From Bacillota bacterium (GTDB lineage Bacteria; Bacillota; Clostridia; Oscillospirales; Acutalibacteraceae), in NCBI GenBank assembly GCA_023458915.1, contig JAEWWM010000061.1, forward strand, positions 1-13,456: a stretch of DNA of 13,456 nucleotides, written 5' to 3'. The notes beneath the pieces are model-generated. The model saw only the letters and a list, made by a program, of their open reading frames with translations. It did not search any database and was not told the origin of the DNA. Shown one piece after another: positions 6,301-13,456 of the stretch. Every line of letters begins with the position of its first letter. Positions within the stretch are counted from its first letter, which is position 1. The translations under genes and the position numbers were made by a program.

Positions 6301-7050
6301 CAGGTTCTTGAAGTTCATCTTGGTTATGCCGCCAAAGCTCTTGGATGGAAAATAGCTACACCGGTATTTGACGGTGCTCACGAAGAGGATATTTTTAAGT
6401 GCCTCAAAGACGCCGGGTATGATGAGAATGGTAAAGTAATGCTCAAAGACGGCAGAACAGGAGAATATTTCGATAGCCCTGTAACCGTTGGTTATATGTA
6501 CTATTTAAAACTCCACCATCTGGTTGACGATAAAATTCATGCCCGTTCAACGGGTCCTTATTCACTCGTTACTCAGCAGCCTCTCGGCGGCAAAGCTCAG
6601 TTTGGAGGCCAGCGTTTCGGAGAAATGGAAGTTTGGGCGCTTGAAGCTTATGGTGCAGCTTACACACTTCAGGAAATTTTAACTGTTAAATCTGACGACG
6701 TTGTCGGTAGGGTAAAAACTTATGAAGCAATTGTAAAAGGTCAAAATATTCCAAAACCGGGTATTCCGGAATCGTTTAAGGTTTTAATAAAAGAATTACA
6801 GTCAATGGGTCTTGATCTTTCAGTTCTTGATAAAATGGGCCGCGAAATTGACCTAAAACGTGATTTTGACGAAGAAGATGATATGGGACTTTCAATAGAA
6901 AAGGATATTCTTGGTCCAGAGATAATGGTAAATGAAGGAAATACCGGTTACGAAATTGAAAACGCAAACGGTGAACCTGACCATGAAGCATCAAAACCAT
7001 CGCAGAAAGAATATACCGTCGAAAGTAGCGACCTTTATAATGTGCGTTAG
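3337..7050 (+). CDS. rpoB: DNA-directed RNA polymerase subunit beta
   Basis: Beta subunit of the core RNA polymerase, 1237 residues, which with beta' forms the active-site cleft. I chose ATG 3337, giving MVNVKPLELGKTTRMSFSKIDE, because this is the typical clostridial start and GGAG lies at 3321-3324; an in-frame ATG at 3319 overlaps that site. The rifampicin pocket (G488 to S512) keeps D497, H507 and S512 (E. coli D516, H526, S531), so sensitivity is predicted. The active-site segment GDKMAGRHGNKG (from 941) has both conserved lysines, K943 and K951. The conserved C-terminus (TGPYSLVTQQPLGGKAQFGG, then EVWALEAYGAAYTLQE) is followed by an acidic tail of about 70 residues ending NVR. It is not preceded by rplL as in many bacteria. 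It is co-transcribed with rpoC, 93 bases downstream, with no terminator between. Confidence 0.99.
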   Translation: MVNVKPLELGKTTRMSFSKIDEVIELPSLLEIQKNSYNWFLEEGLKEVFKDVSGITDYTGNLVLDFIDYAMDVNHPNHDINECKERDATYAAALRVTARLLNRETGQVKESDVFMGDFPLMTDSGTFIINGAERVVISQLVRSPGVYFKMEYDKTGKELFGSTIIPNRGAWLEYETDSNDVMYVRIDKNRKIPLTTFIRALGLNTDAEITEYFGEDERIKATIGKDTCKNTEEALFEVYRKLRPGEPPTLENSQAHINSLLFDARRYDLSRVGRYKYNKKLAISCRLKGHELSQPIPDPLTGEIIADAGEIISEKKALEIENAGICMAYIKNGEKEIKIISNGMVDIGNFIKFDAAKECGIKEKVRFSILCEILDSCSTDKELKIALQNQKDELIPKHIIIDDIFASINYMTGLSSGVGVTDDIDHLGNRRIRSVGELLQNQVRIGFSRLERVIRERMTLQAQDLEVITPNALINIRPIVASIKEFFGSSPLSQFMDQINPLSELTHKRRLSALGPGGLSRDRAGFEVRDVHYSHYGRMCPIETPEGPNIGLISYLSTFAKVNEYGFIEAPFRRVDKKTGTVTSEVVYMTADEEDAYIVAQANEPLDKKGRFVHTKVNGRHRDQFVEVERTEADFMDVSPKMVVSVATSMIPFLENDDANRALMASNMQKQAVPLLKSEAPIVGTGMEYQAGLDSGVCILAKEDGTVKSVSADKITVKYKSSSKDEVFNLTKFARSNQSTCINQVPIVSAGQKFKAGEILADGPATNNGEISLGKNVLIGFMTWEGYNYEDAVLISEKVVREDVYTSIHIEEYEIEARDTKLGPEEITRDIPNVNEDLLKDLNEDGIIRVGAEVRAGDILVGKVTPKGETELTAEERLLRAIFGEKAREVRDTSLRVPHGEYGIVVDVKVFTRENSKDELQPGVNKVVQCYIAQKRKISVGDKMAGRHGNKGVVSRILPVEDMPFLPDGTPLDIVLNPLGVPSRMNIGQVLEVHLGYAAKALGWKIATPVFDGAHEEDIFKCLKDAGYDENGKVMLKDGRTGEYFDSPVTVGYMYYLKLHHLVDDKIHARSTGPYSLVTQQPLGGKAQFGGQRFGEMEVWALEAYGAAYTLQEILTVKSDDVVGRVKTYEAIVKGQNIPKPGIPESFKVLIKELQSMGLDLSVLDKMGREIDLKRDFDEEDDMGLSIEKDILGPEIMVNEGNTGYEIENANGEPDHEASKPSQKEYTVESSDLYNVR

Positions 7051-7143
7051 TTTTGAAATTTGAATTTTTTGGTTTAACCGATATTTAAAATTTAAATACG
7101 TTTTTTAAATGCTGTTTTATAATAAAACTTAAGGGGTTGCGGT

Positions 7144-10100
7144 ATGGATTTTAATATTTTTGAATCTATAAAAATAGGATTGGCGTCTCCTGAAAAAATA
7201 AGAAGCTGGTCTTGTGGGGAAGTAAAAAAACCTGAAACAATAAATTACAGGACTTTGAAGCCGGAAACAGATGGTCTTTTTTGCGAGCGTATTTTCGGAC
7301 CTCAAAAGGACTGGGAATGCCACTGCGGAAAGTACAAAAGAATTAGGTACAAGGGTAAAATTTGCGACCGCTGCGGGGTTGAGGTTACACGCTCAAAAGT
7401 TCGCCGCGAACGCATGGGGCATATTAATCTCGCGGCTCCCGTTTCACATATATGGTATTTTAAGGGTATTCCGTCGAGAATGGGGCTTGTGCTTGATATG
7501 TCCCCAAGGATGCTCGAAAAAGTTCTTTATTTTTCGCTTTATGTTGTTATTGACTCAGGCGACGTTCGCGAGCTTTCTGAGCAGCAATTTCTAACTGAAA
7601 AAGAATATCGTGACATGCGCGAAAAATACGAAGATGATTTTGAAGCAGGCATGGGCGCGGAAGCTATTAAAAAGCTCCTTGAAAAAATTAACCTCGAAAC
7701 TTTATCAGAAAACCTTAAAGAAGAGCTTTTAACTGCCTCGGGGCAAAAAAAGATAAGGCTTCTTAAACGCTTGGAAGCTGTAGAATCATTTAGATTATCA
7801 GGGAATCGCCCTGAATGGATGATTTTGGATGTTCTCCCTGTGATTCCCCCTGATCTTCGACCGATGGTACAGCTCGACGGCGGAAGATTCGCAACCTCTG
7901 ACCTTAATGATTTGTATAGACGCGTTATTAACAGAAACAATCGCCTTAAGCGTTTAATGGACCTTGGTGCGCCTGATATAATCATCAGAAATGAAAAAAG
8001 AATGCTGCAAGAATCTGTTGACGCTCTTATTGATAATGGTCGACGTGGCAGGCCTGTAACGGGACCGAATAATAGATCTTTAAAATCACTTTCGGATATG
8101 CTCAAAGGTAAGCAAGGCCGGTTTAGGCAAAACCTTCTCGGAAAGCGTGTTGATTACTCGGGAAGGTCAGTTATAGTCGTGGGCCCTGAACTTAAAATAT
8201 ACCAGTGCGGGCTTCCTAAGGAAATGGCGCTTGAGCTTTTTAAACCATTTGTTATGAAAAGGCTTGTTGAAATCGGGGTAGTTAGCAACATAAAAGCCGC
8301 AAGAAAAGCTGTAGATAGATCACGCCCTGAAGTATGGGATGCTCTTGAAATAGTAATTAAAGGTCACCCTGTCCTTTTAAATCGTGCGCCAACGCTTCAT
8401 AGGCTTGGAATTCAGGCATTTGAGCCAGTACTTGTCGAAGGAAGAGCGCTTAAACTTCACCCGCTTGTATGTTCTGCTTATAATGCAGACTTTGACGGTG
8501 ACCAAATGGCTGTTCACGTTCCGTTATCTACTGAAGCTCAGGCTGAAGCAAGGTTTTTGATGCTCGCTTCCGGAAACTTGTTAAAACCTTCCGACGGCCG
8601 TCCTGTAACCGTTCCAACTCAGGATATGGTTTTAGGTGCATACTATCTTACTCTTGATAAAGACGGCGAACTCGGCGAAGGCAAAGTTTTCAAAGATTTT
8701 GAAGAAGCGTTAATGGCTTACGATGCCAAAGACATTGAGCTCCATGCGAAAATAAAAGTCAAAAGGGTTGTAAACGGTAATACCATTTTTGTGGAAACAA
8801 CTCCAGGAAGAATAATATTTAACCAACCGATTCCGCAAGACCTAGGTTTTGTGGACAGAACCGACCTTCAAAAAGCTGCGGAATTAGAAATAAATTCATT
8901 AGTTGGCAAAAAGCAACTCGGCAACATCGTTGATGCTTGCATAAAGACACACGGTACACAAAAAACTGCTATAATACTCGACGATATAAAAGCTTTAGGT
9001 TTTAAATACTCTACTCGTGGTGCAATTACCATAGCGGTTGGAGATGCCGTTATACCGCCTGCTAAAAAAGATATTCTTGCAAAAGCTGAAGAGGATATTG
9101 ATCTAATTATTAAGGATTTCAGGCGCGGACTTATGTCAAACCAGGAAAGGAAAAATCACACTCTTAAAATTTGGGAAAAGGCAACTGATGACGTTTCCAG
9201 TGCACTTCAAGCAAATCTTGATAAGTACAATCCCGTTTTCATGATGGCAGATTCCGGAGCTCGTGGTTCGATGAGTCAAATAAGGCAGCTTGCTGGTATG
9301 CGCGGATTCATCGCTAATACATCAGGTACTAAAATTGAAATTCCTATAAGAGGCAATTACCGCGAAGGGCTTAATATTCTAGAATATTTTATTGCATCGC
9401 GTGGCGCGAGAAAAGGGTCTGCAGATACTGCGCTTCGTACAGCTGACTCAGGTTACCTTACCCGTAGACTTGTTGACGTTTCGCAAGATGTTATTATCCG
9501 CGAAGACGACTGTGGGGCGGTTAAAGGTATTACTGTGTTTGAAATTAAAGATGGTAAAGAATCTATCGAGGGGCTAAATGAACGCCTTATAGGAAGGTAT
9601 TTATGTTATGATTTCGTGGATGCCAAAACTAAAAACGTACTTGTTTCAAAAGATAAACTTATGGATAACAAAGATGCTGAAATTATAATATCAAATGGCA
9701 CTGAAAAAATTGAAATTCGTTCTATTTTTAATTGTAAATCTAAGCAGGGTGTATGTAAAAAATGTTACGGATCGAATCTTGCAAATGGCATGCCTGTTGC
9801 AGTTGGTGAAGCAGTCGGAATCATTGCAGCACAGTCAATCGGTGAACCTGGCACACAGCTTACGATGAATACTTTCCATACCGGAGGAATAGCGAACACC
9901 GGAGATATTACTCAAGGTTTACCCCGCGTTGAAGAGCTTTTTGAGGGCCGTAAACCAAAGCGTTTGGCAATTATCAGCGAGATAGAAGGCATAGTACGCT
10001 TTGAAGAGGTAAAAAAGAGCCGAAACGTGGTTGTTTACAATAAAGAAACCGGCGATGAAAAATCTTATCTTATTCCCTTTGGTTCACGGATATGCGTTGA

Positions 10101-10686
10101 AGAAGACCAGAAAGTCGAAGCCGGCGATATGATTACCGAAGGCTCTGTGAATCCGCATGATGTTCTTGCAGTTAAAGGTCCTGAAGCGGTTGAAGCTTAT
10201 CTCATTCAGGAAGTTCAAAGGGTTTACAGGATGCAAGGCGTTGACATTAATGACAAACACATTGAAGTAATAGTACGTCAAATGATGCGCAAAGTCCGTG
10301 TAGATGAGCCTGGTGGCACCAATTTACTCCAAAATTCAGTTGTCGATAAATCGGAGTTCTTACACGAAAACGACAAAATTAGATTAAGAAAAGAAGCAGG
10401 AGAAACCGAACTTAAAGAAGCAAATTGCACTCCAATACTTTTGGGCATCACCAAGGCTTCGCTCGCAACCGATTCATTCTTGTCGGCTGCGTCGTTCCAA
10501 GAAACAACCCGCGTTTTGACTGAAGCTGCAATTAAAGGAAAAGTTGATCCACTTATCGGTCTTAAAGAAAATGTTATTATCGGCAAGCTTTTACCAGCGG
10601 GAACAGGTGTTCCACGTTACAGAGATGTCACTTACGAAAGAGTTTCAGAGGTAAAACAGCAGCTGGTCGGCAGTAGTGTGAATTAA
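7144..10686 (+). CDS. rpoC: DNA-directed RNA polymerase subunit beta'
   Basis: Catalytic beta' subunit of RNA polymerase, 1180 residues, close to the short form of Firmicutes without the large lineage-specific insertions of proteobacteria. The N-terminal zinc finger has C59, C61, C74 and C77. The metal-binding motif NADFDGD is at 447-453, with D449, D451 and D453 holding the catalytic Mg. The second zinc site has C790 and C864-x6-C871-x2-C874. The bridge-helix/trigger-loop region includes GEPGTQLTMNTFHTGG. ATG 7144 is supported by AGGGG 7 bases upstream. The 93-base gap after rpoB is AT-rich and contains a TATAAT (7118-7123) without a good -35 box, so an internal promoter is possible but weak. 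The operon ends at the terminator at 10709-10745. Confidence 0.99.
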   Translation: MDFNIFESIKIGLASPEKIRSWSCGEVKKPETINYRTLKPETDGLFCERIFGPQKDWECHCGKYKRIRYKGKICDRCGVEVTRSKVRRERMGHINLAAPVSHIWYFKGIPSRMGLVLDMSPRMLEKVLYFSLYVVIDSGDVRELSEQQFLTEKEYRDMREKYEDDFEAGMGAEAIKKLLEKINLETLSENLKEELLTASGQKKIRLLKRLEAVESFRLSGNRPEWMILDVLPVIPPDLRPMVQLDGGRFATSDLNDLYRRVINRNNRLKRLMDLGAPDIIIRNEKRMLQESVDALIDNGRRGRPVTGPNNRSLKSLSDMLKGKQGRFRQNLLGKRVDYSGRSVIVVGPELKIYQCGLPKEMALELFKPFVMKRLVEIGVVSNIKAARKAVDRSRPEVWDALEIVIKGHPVLLNRAPTLHRLGIQAFEPVLVEGRALKLHPLVCSAYNADFDGDQMAVHVPLSTEAQAEARFLMLASGNLLKPSDGRPVTVPTQDMVLGAYYLTLDKDGELGEGKVFKDFEEALMAYDAKDIELHAKIKVKRVVNGNTIFVETTPGRIIFNQPIPQDLGFVDRTDLQKAAELEINSLVGKKQLGNIVDACIKTHGTQKTAIILDDIKALGFKYSTRGAITIAVGDAVIPPAKKDILAKAEEDIDLIIKDFRRGLMSNQERKNHTLKIWEKATDDVSSALQANLDKYNPVFMMADSGARGSMSQIRQLAGMRGFIANTSGTKIEIPIRGNYREGLNILEYFIASRGARKGSADTALRTADSGYLTRRLVDVSQDVIIREDDCGAVKGITVFEIKDGKESIEGLNERLIGRYLCYDFVDAKTKNVLVSKDKLMDNKDAEIIISNGTEKIEIRSIFNCKSKQGVCKKCYGSNLANGMPVAVGEAVGIIAAQSIGEPGTQLTMNTFHTGGIANTGDITQGLPRVEELFEGRKPKRLAIISEIEGIVRFEEVKKSRNVVVYNKETGDEKSYLIPFGSRICVEEDQKVEAGDMITEGSVNPHDVLAVKGPEAVEAYLIQEVQRVYRMQGVDINDKHIEVIVRQMMRKVRVDEPGGTNLLQNSVVDKSEFLHENDKIRLRKEAGETELKEANCTPILLGITKASLATDSFLSAASFQETTRVLTEAAIKGKVDPLIGLKENVIIGKLLPAGTGVPRYRDVTYERVSEVKQQLVGSSVN

Positions 10687-10708
10687 AAAATTGGAATTTT
10701 TAACACAA

Positions 10709-10745
10709 AAGTCGGTATAAAATGTTTTATACCGACTTAATTTTT
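10709..10745 (+). terminator. Intrinsic terminator of the rpoBC operon
   Basis: A perfect 14-bp inverted repeat, AAGTCGGTATAAAA (10709-10722) and its complement (10725-10738), is followed by AATTTTT (10739-10745), 22 bases after the rpoC stop. It separates rpoBC from the downstream peptidase gene. Its reverse side also has A/T-rich flanks, but no minus-strand gene ends here. Confidence 0.88.
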
Positions 10746-10863
10746 AAAAGTGGAAAGTGCAAAATTTATACAGATAAGTTCTTATTTCTCCTCATCCCCC
10801 GGTGGCAGTAAAAAAATGGCTAAATCATTATAAAATAAACACTCTTAATTTAAGGGAATAACT

Positions 10864-12183
10864 ATGAACAAAAAACTACGCATATTTACTTGTGTACTTT
10901 TAACATTTTTAAACTTGAGCAGTGTAGGTGCTTTAACACTTTACAAAAATAAGCTAAATTCAGATGCTGTGTATGTTGTGAATAAAAGCACAGGTACACC
11001 AATTGTAGAAAAAAATATTAATAAAAAAAGAAGCCCTGCATCGATAACCAAAATCATGACGTTTATTATAGTTTACGAAAAATGCAAAGATTTAAACCAA
11101 AAAGTAAAAATTACTCAAAATGTACTAGATTTAGTCGACCCTGAAAGCTCAGGTTGCGAGTTTAAAGACGGTGATGAATTTAAGATTATAGATCTTCTTC
11201 ATGCCATGCTTATTTGCTCTTCTGGCGCTGCTGCAATAATTTTAGCGAATTATTTAAGTGGCAATATTGAAAATTTTGTAAATGTTATGAATGAAAAAGC
11301 GAAGTCTTTAGGTTGCACTGATACTCATTTTGTAAATCCGGATGGACTTTACAATGAAAATCAATATATGACCGCTATGGATGTTTATAAAATGGCAAAA
11401 TATGCAATGGAAATCCCACTACTTTTAAACATAGTTGCAAAAAGCGAGTATAGTTTTTTTGGAGACGACCGTGATCCTATAATTACATCAAACAAGATGA
11501 TTGACCCAAAACGCGGCGGAGAACATTATTATCCGTATGTCAAAGGAATAAAAACCGGGTATCTTGAAGAAGCAGGCAGATGTTTGGTATCTTATGCCGA
11601 AAAAGGTAATAGTACTTACATAAGTGTTGTGATGGGTGGCCCTATTTTAGATGAAAACGGTAATAAAATTGAAAAAAACATGGCAATGATTGATACGAAA
11701 AACATTTATATTTGGGCATTTGAAAATCTTAAAACTATAAAATTATATCCTCGAGATTTTCCAATTGCAGAAGTGAATCTTGGGCTGGTTTGGAAACAGG
11801 ATAAATTACTTCTTTCACCAAAATCAGATTTTTACGCCGCGCTTCCTTTAAATGCAAAAAAAGAAGATGTAACCATAAAAGTTTATGCCCCCGAACTAGT
11901 AAATGCGCCCATTAATAAAGGAGATATTATAGGAACTGCGAATATTTTTTACCAGGGGCAAAGGTTTGGGGATTTTGATCTTGTGTCCACAGAAACATTT
12001 GGAAAAAACTACGCTTTGATTGTTTTAAATGCCCTTAAAAAAGCAATTTCGTCTCCAATATTTATAATCATATTTTCCCTGTTTACTGTTTGCGCAATTT
12101 TTTATATATTTATGATTATGCGCGAAAATAAAAGGCGCAGAAAAAGAGCCAAAGTAAAAAAATTCCCAAATTTGAAAACATAA
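10864..12183 (+). CDS. S11-family D-alanyl-D-alanine carboxypeptidase-like protein
   Basis: A penicillin-binding protein of the PBP5/DacA type (peptidase family S11), which normally trims the terminal D-Ala from peptidoglycan stem peptides outside the cell. Of 439 residues, 1-24 form a signal peptide or N-terminal anchor. The SxxK motif is SITK (60-63, nucleophile S60) and KTG is 230-232 (GIKTGYLEEAGRCL). HFVNPDGLYNENQYMTAMD (155 onward) is typical of the family. The SxN motif is altered to SSG (119-121, in LICSSGAAAI, where relatives read SGNDAA), so the catalytic Asn is missing and activity may be reduced or lost. A PBP5-C-like beta domain lies at about 290-380. A C-terminal hydrophobic segment (about 396-418) is followed by a very basic tail (RENKRRRKRAKVKK), which anchors it with the tail in the cytoplasm. 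AAGGGA 6-7 bases upstream supports the start. No terminator follows, so it may be read through into the S1 gene. Gene name (dacA, dacB or dacF) cannot be assigned. Confidence 0.9.
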   Translation: MNKKLRIFTCVLLTFLNLSSVGALTLYKNKLNSDAVYVVNKSTGTPIVEKNINKKRSPASITKIMTFIIVYEKCKDLNQKVKITQNVLDLVDPESSGCEFKDGDEFKIIDLLHAMLICSSGAAAIILANYLSGNIENFVNVMNEKAKSLGCTDTHFVNPDGLYNENQYMTAMDVYKMAKYAMEIPLLLNIVAKSEYSFFGDDRDPIITSNKMIDPKRGGEHYYPYVKGIKTGYLEEAGRCLVSYAEKGNSTYISVVMGGPILDENGNKIEKNMAMIDTKNIYIWAFENLKTIKLYPRDFPIAEVNLGLVWKQDKLLLSPKSDFYAALPLNAKKEDVTIKVYAPELVNAPINKGDIIGTANIFYQGQRFGDFDLVSTETFGKNYALIVLNALKKAISSPIFIIIFSLFTVCAIFYIFMIMRENKRRRKRAKVKKFPNLKT

Positions 12184-12217
12184 GATGAGATGAAATTTAA
12201 GCACTTTATTTAGAATA

Positions 12218-12275
12218 TTACGCCCGTACGTTGGCATATAGATTACTTATGTAGACTACAAACTGGAGGGCGTAA
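12218..12275 (+). promoter_or_regulatory. Inverted repeat that can mask the S1-protein ribosome binding site
   Basis: TTACGCCC (12218-12225) is the exact complement of GGGCGTAA (12268-12275). The second arm includes the end of the Shine-Dalgarno GGAGGG (12265-12270) and reaches 2 bases from the ATG at 12278. If the mRNA folds, the 42-base loop would bring the arms together and block ribosome entry. Since the product is an RNA-binding protein, autoregulation is a reasonable but untested inference. The long loop makes chance possible. Confidence 0.4.
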
Positions 12276-12277
12276 AA

Positions 12278-13228
12278 ATGATAGACTTTTATCCTGAGGG
12301 ACGATTAATAGATAGCTTTGAAAATAAAAATTTTTTAATGAGCTTTTCGAATCTTGCAGAAGCTTATAACAATAAAAAAATACTCGAAGCAAAAGCCATA
12401 ATCTGTGACAGCGACCATAATCTTATTGTAGATCTCGGATGTATGAAAGGAATTATCCCCCGCGAAGAAGGGGCAATAGGTATAAAAGAAGGCTCGGTTC
12501 GAGATATTGCTGTTATTTCAAAAGTCAACCGCCCTGTTTGCTTTGTTATAACAGGTTTTGAAAAAGGAGTCCATGGGGAAGATATTGCAATTTTATCACG
12601 AAGAATCGCTCAAGAAATATGCATGGAAATGTATATCTCTGAGCTCATGCCTGGTGACATAATCCACGCAAAAGTAACGCATATGGAAAATTTCGGAGTT
12701 TTTGCAGATATTGGCTGCGGGATAATTTCGTTTTTACCGATAGATACAATTTCGGTTTCAAGAATAGCCCATCCGCGAGAGCGGTTTTTCATCGGAATGG
12801 ATATAAAAGTTATTGTTAAATGTCTTGAAGGAAGGCGTGTACATTTAACGCATAAAGAGCTTCTCGGAACGTGGGAAGAAAACGCAGAAATGTTTGCAAT
12901 CGGCGAAACTGTCAGTGGAATAGTACGGTCGGTTGAAGATTACGGTATTTTCGTGGAACTGACCCCAAATTTAGCCGGTCTTGCAGAGCCTCACGAGGAT
13001 GTAACTGAAGGTAAGCAAGTAAGCGTTTACATAAAAAATATCGTGCCGGATAAAATGAAAATAAAGCTTGTGATTATAGATACTTTTGATTATATAGCTA
13101 CCCGTCCGATTGTTAAATATTTTTACAACAAATCACATATATCGAAATTTGTCTATTCTCCTACTAACAGCTTAAAAGTTATGGAAACGGACTTTAACGC
13201 TTTTTCAAGCGTTTATAATAGAACATAG
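12278..13228 (+). CDS. S1 RNA-binding domain protein (three OB folds)
   Basis: A cytoplasmic RNA-binding protein of 316 residues. A first, divergent S1-like fold lies at about 35-108 (AKAIICDSDHNLIVDLGCMKGIIPREE). A clear S1 domain lies at about 125-194 (GDIIHAKVTHMENFGVFADIGCGIISFLP) and another at about 208-268 (GETVSGIVRSVEDYGIFVELTPNLAGLAE). The layout matches the short, three-domain S1-related proteins of Clostridia that are often labelled ribosomal protein S1; it is shorter than the six-domain E. coli S1. A role in mRNA binding or translation is inferred. The last 40 or so residues are outside the S1 folds and unrecognised. GGAGGG 7 bases before the ATG supports the start. It lies 94 bases after the peptidase gene on the same strand and is followed by a strong terminator. 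Confidence 0.88.
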   Translation: MIDFYPEGRLIDSFENKNFLMSFSNLAEAYNNKKILEAKAIICDSDHNLIVDLGCMKGIIPREEGAIGIKEGSVRDIAVISKVNRPVCFVITGFEKGVHGEDIAILSRRIAQEICMEMYISELMPGDIIHAKVTHMENFGVFADIGCGIISFLPIDTISVSRIAHPRERFFIGMDIKVIVKCLEGRRVHLTHKELLGTWEENAEMFAIGETVSGIVRSVEDYGIFVELTPNLAGLAEPHEDVTEGKQVSVYIKNIVPDKMKIKLVIIDTFDYIATRPIVKYFYNKSHISKFVYSPTNSLKVMETDFNAFSSVYNRT

Positions 13229-13267
13229 CGGAAAAAATATCCTGTTATATAATATATATTTAATACA

Positions 13268-13313
13268 AAATCAAAATCATCGGTAAAATCGGTGATTTTG
13301 ATTTCATTTTTTT
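13268..13313 (+). terminator. Intrinsic terminator after the S1-domain gene
   Basis: A 12-bp perfect stem, AAATCAAAATCA (13268-13279) with TGATTTTGATTT (13293-13304), extended by TCGG/TCGG with two G-U pairs around loop TAAAA, is followed by a run of seven T (13307-13313). It lies 39 bases past the stop codon. Confidence 0.88.
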
Positions 13314-13441
13314 GATTTCGAAGTAATATTATATAAATTTTTAAAAAAATAAATATTTTTTATGGCAATACTTATTATAATATGTTATTATAAGTTTCGA
13401 TTTTTTATGAAAATTTATATTAATGGAGTTGAACCCATAAC

Positions 13442-13456
13442 ATGAAATTTTGGAAA
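13442..13456 (+). CDS. Possible start of a further gene (5 codons in window)
   Basis: ATG at 13442 opens MKFWK and runs off the window. GGAG (13424-13427) lies 14 bases upstream, somewhat far. The preceding 128 bases are extremely AT-rich and contain a TATAAT (13376-13381) and a 9-base direct repeat TTATTATAA (13372-13380, 13385-13393), consistent with a promoter region. Too little is visible to name the product. Confidence 0.35.

Noticed and set aside
10746..10863. A small gene or regulatory RNA between the rpoBC terminator and the S11 gene
   Set aside because: No coding frame with a start signal and no strong structure was seen; only a weak AT-rich promoter-like stretch near 10829.
1..13456. 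CRISPR array, defence genes or biosynthetic cluster
   Set aside because: No regularly spaced repeats and no such gene families are present; all large genes are housekeeping types.

Overview
The window looks like chromosomal DNA from a low-GC, Gram-positive member of the Clostridia, most likely near the Ruminococcaceae/Oscillospiraceae. This is inferred from the AT-rich intergenic DNA, AGGAGG-type ribosome binding sites, the short RpoC, the clostridial RpoB start (MVNVKP) and tRNAs with encoded CCA. It cannot be proved without a database search. rpoB is preceded by tyrS on the other strand, not by the usual rplJ-rplL pair.

Region 1 (1-1500) is a tRNA neighbourhood scarred by mobile DNA. It opens with the right end of an IS3-family element: the transposase C-terminus followed by a terminal repeat. 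A good promoter then leads directly into the 3' half of a tRNA-Val(GAC) gene whose 5' half is missing, followed by an intact tRNA-Ala(GGC) and a terminator. Next is a decayed tyrosine integrase that lacks its N-terminal part and is frameshifted just after the catalytic tyrosine. An intact tRNA-Arg(ACG) on the minus strand faces the integrase 3' end and may be the former integration target.

Region 2 (1500-3336) holds tyrS on the minus strand and a 433-nt gap before rpoB. The gap contains two opposed promoter-like elements whose -10 boxes overlap, a second rpoB promoter candidate, and an rpoB leader with a strong Shine-Dalgarno sequence, a 12-codon reading frame and an enclosing hairpin.

Region 3 (3337-10745) is the rpoB-rpoC operon for the beta and beta' subunits of RNA polymerase, closed by a strong terminator. 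Region 4 (10864-13313) holds an exported, membrane-anchored S11 (D-Ala-D-Ala carboxypeptidase-like) protein with a degenerate SxN motif. It is followed by a protein with three S1-type RNA-binding folds whose ribosome binding site lies in one arm of an inverted repeat, then a terminator. A further gene may begin in the last 15 bases.

Most of the window is housekeeping: tRNA charging, transcription, wall maturation and RNA binding. I see no CRISPR array, defence system or biosynthetic cluster. The points most worth checking are the half tRNA-Val behind an intact promoter, the overlapping opposed promoters between tyrS and rpoB, the rpoB leader, and the altered SxN motif.
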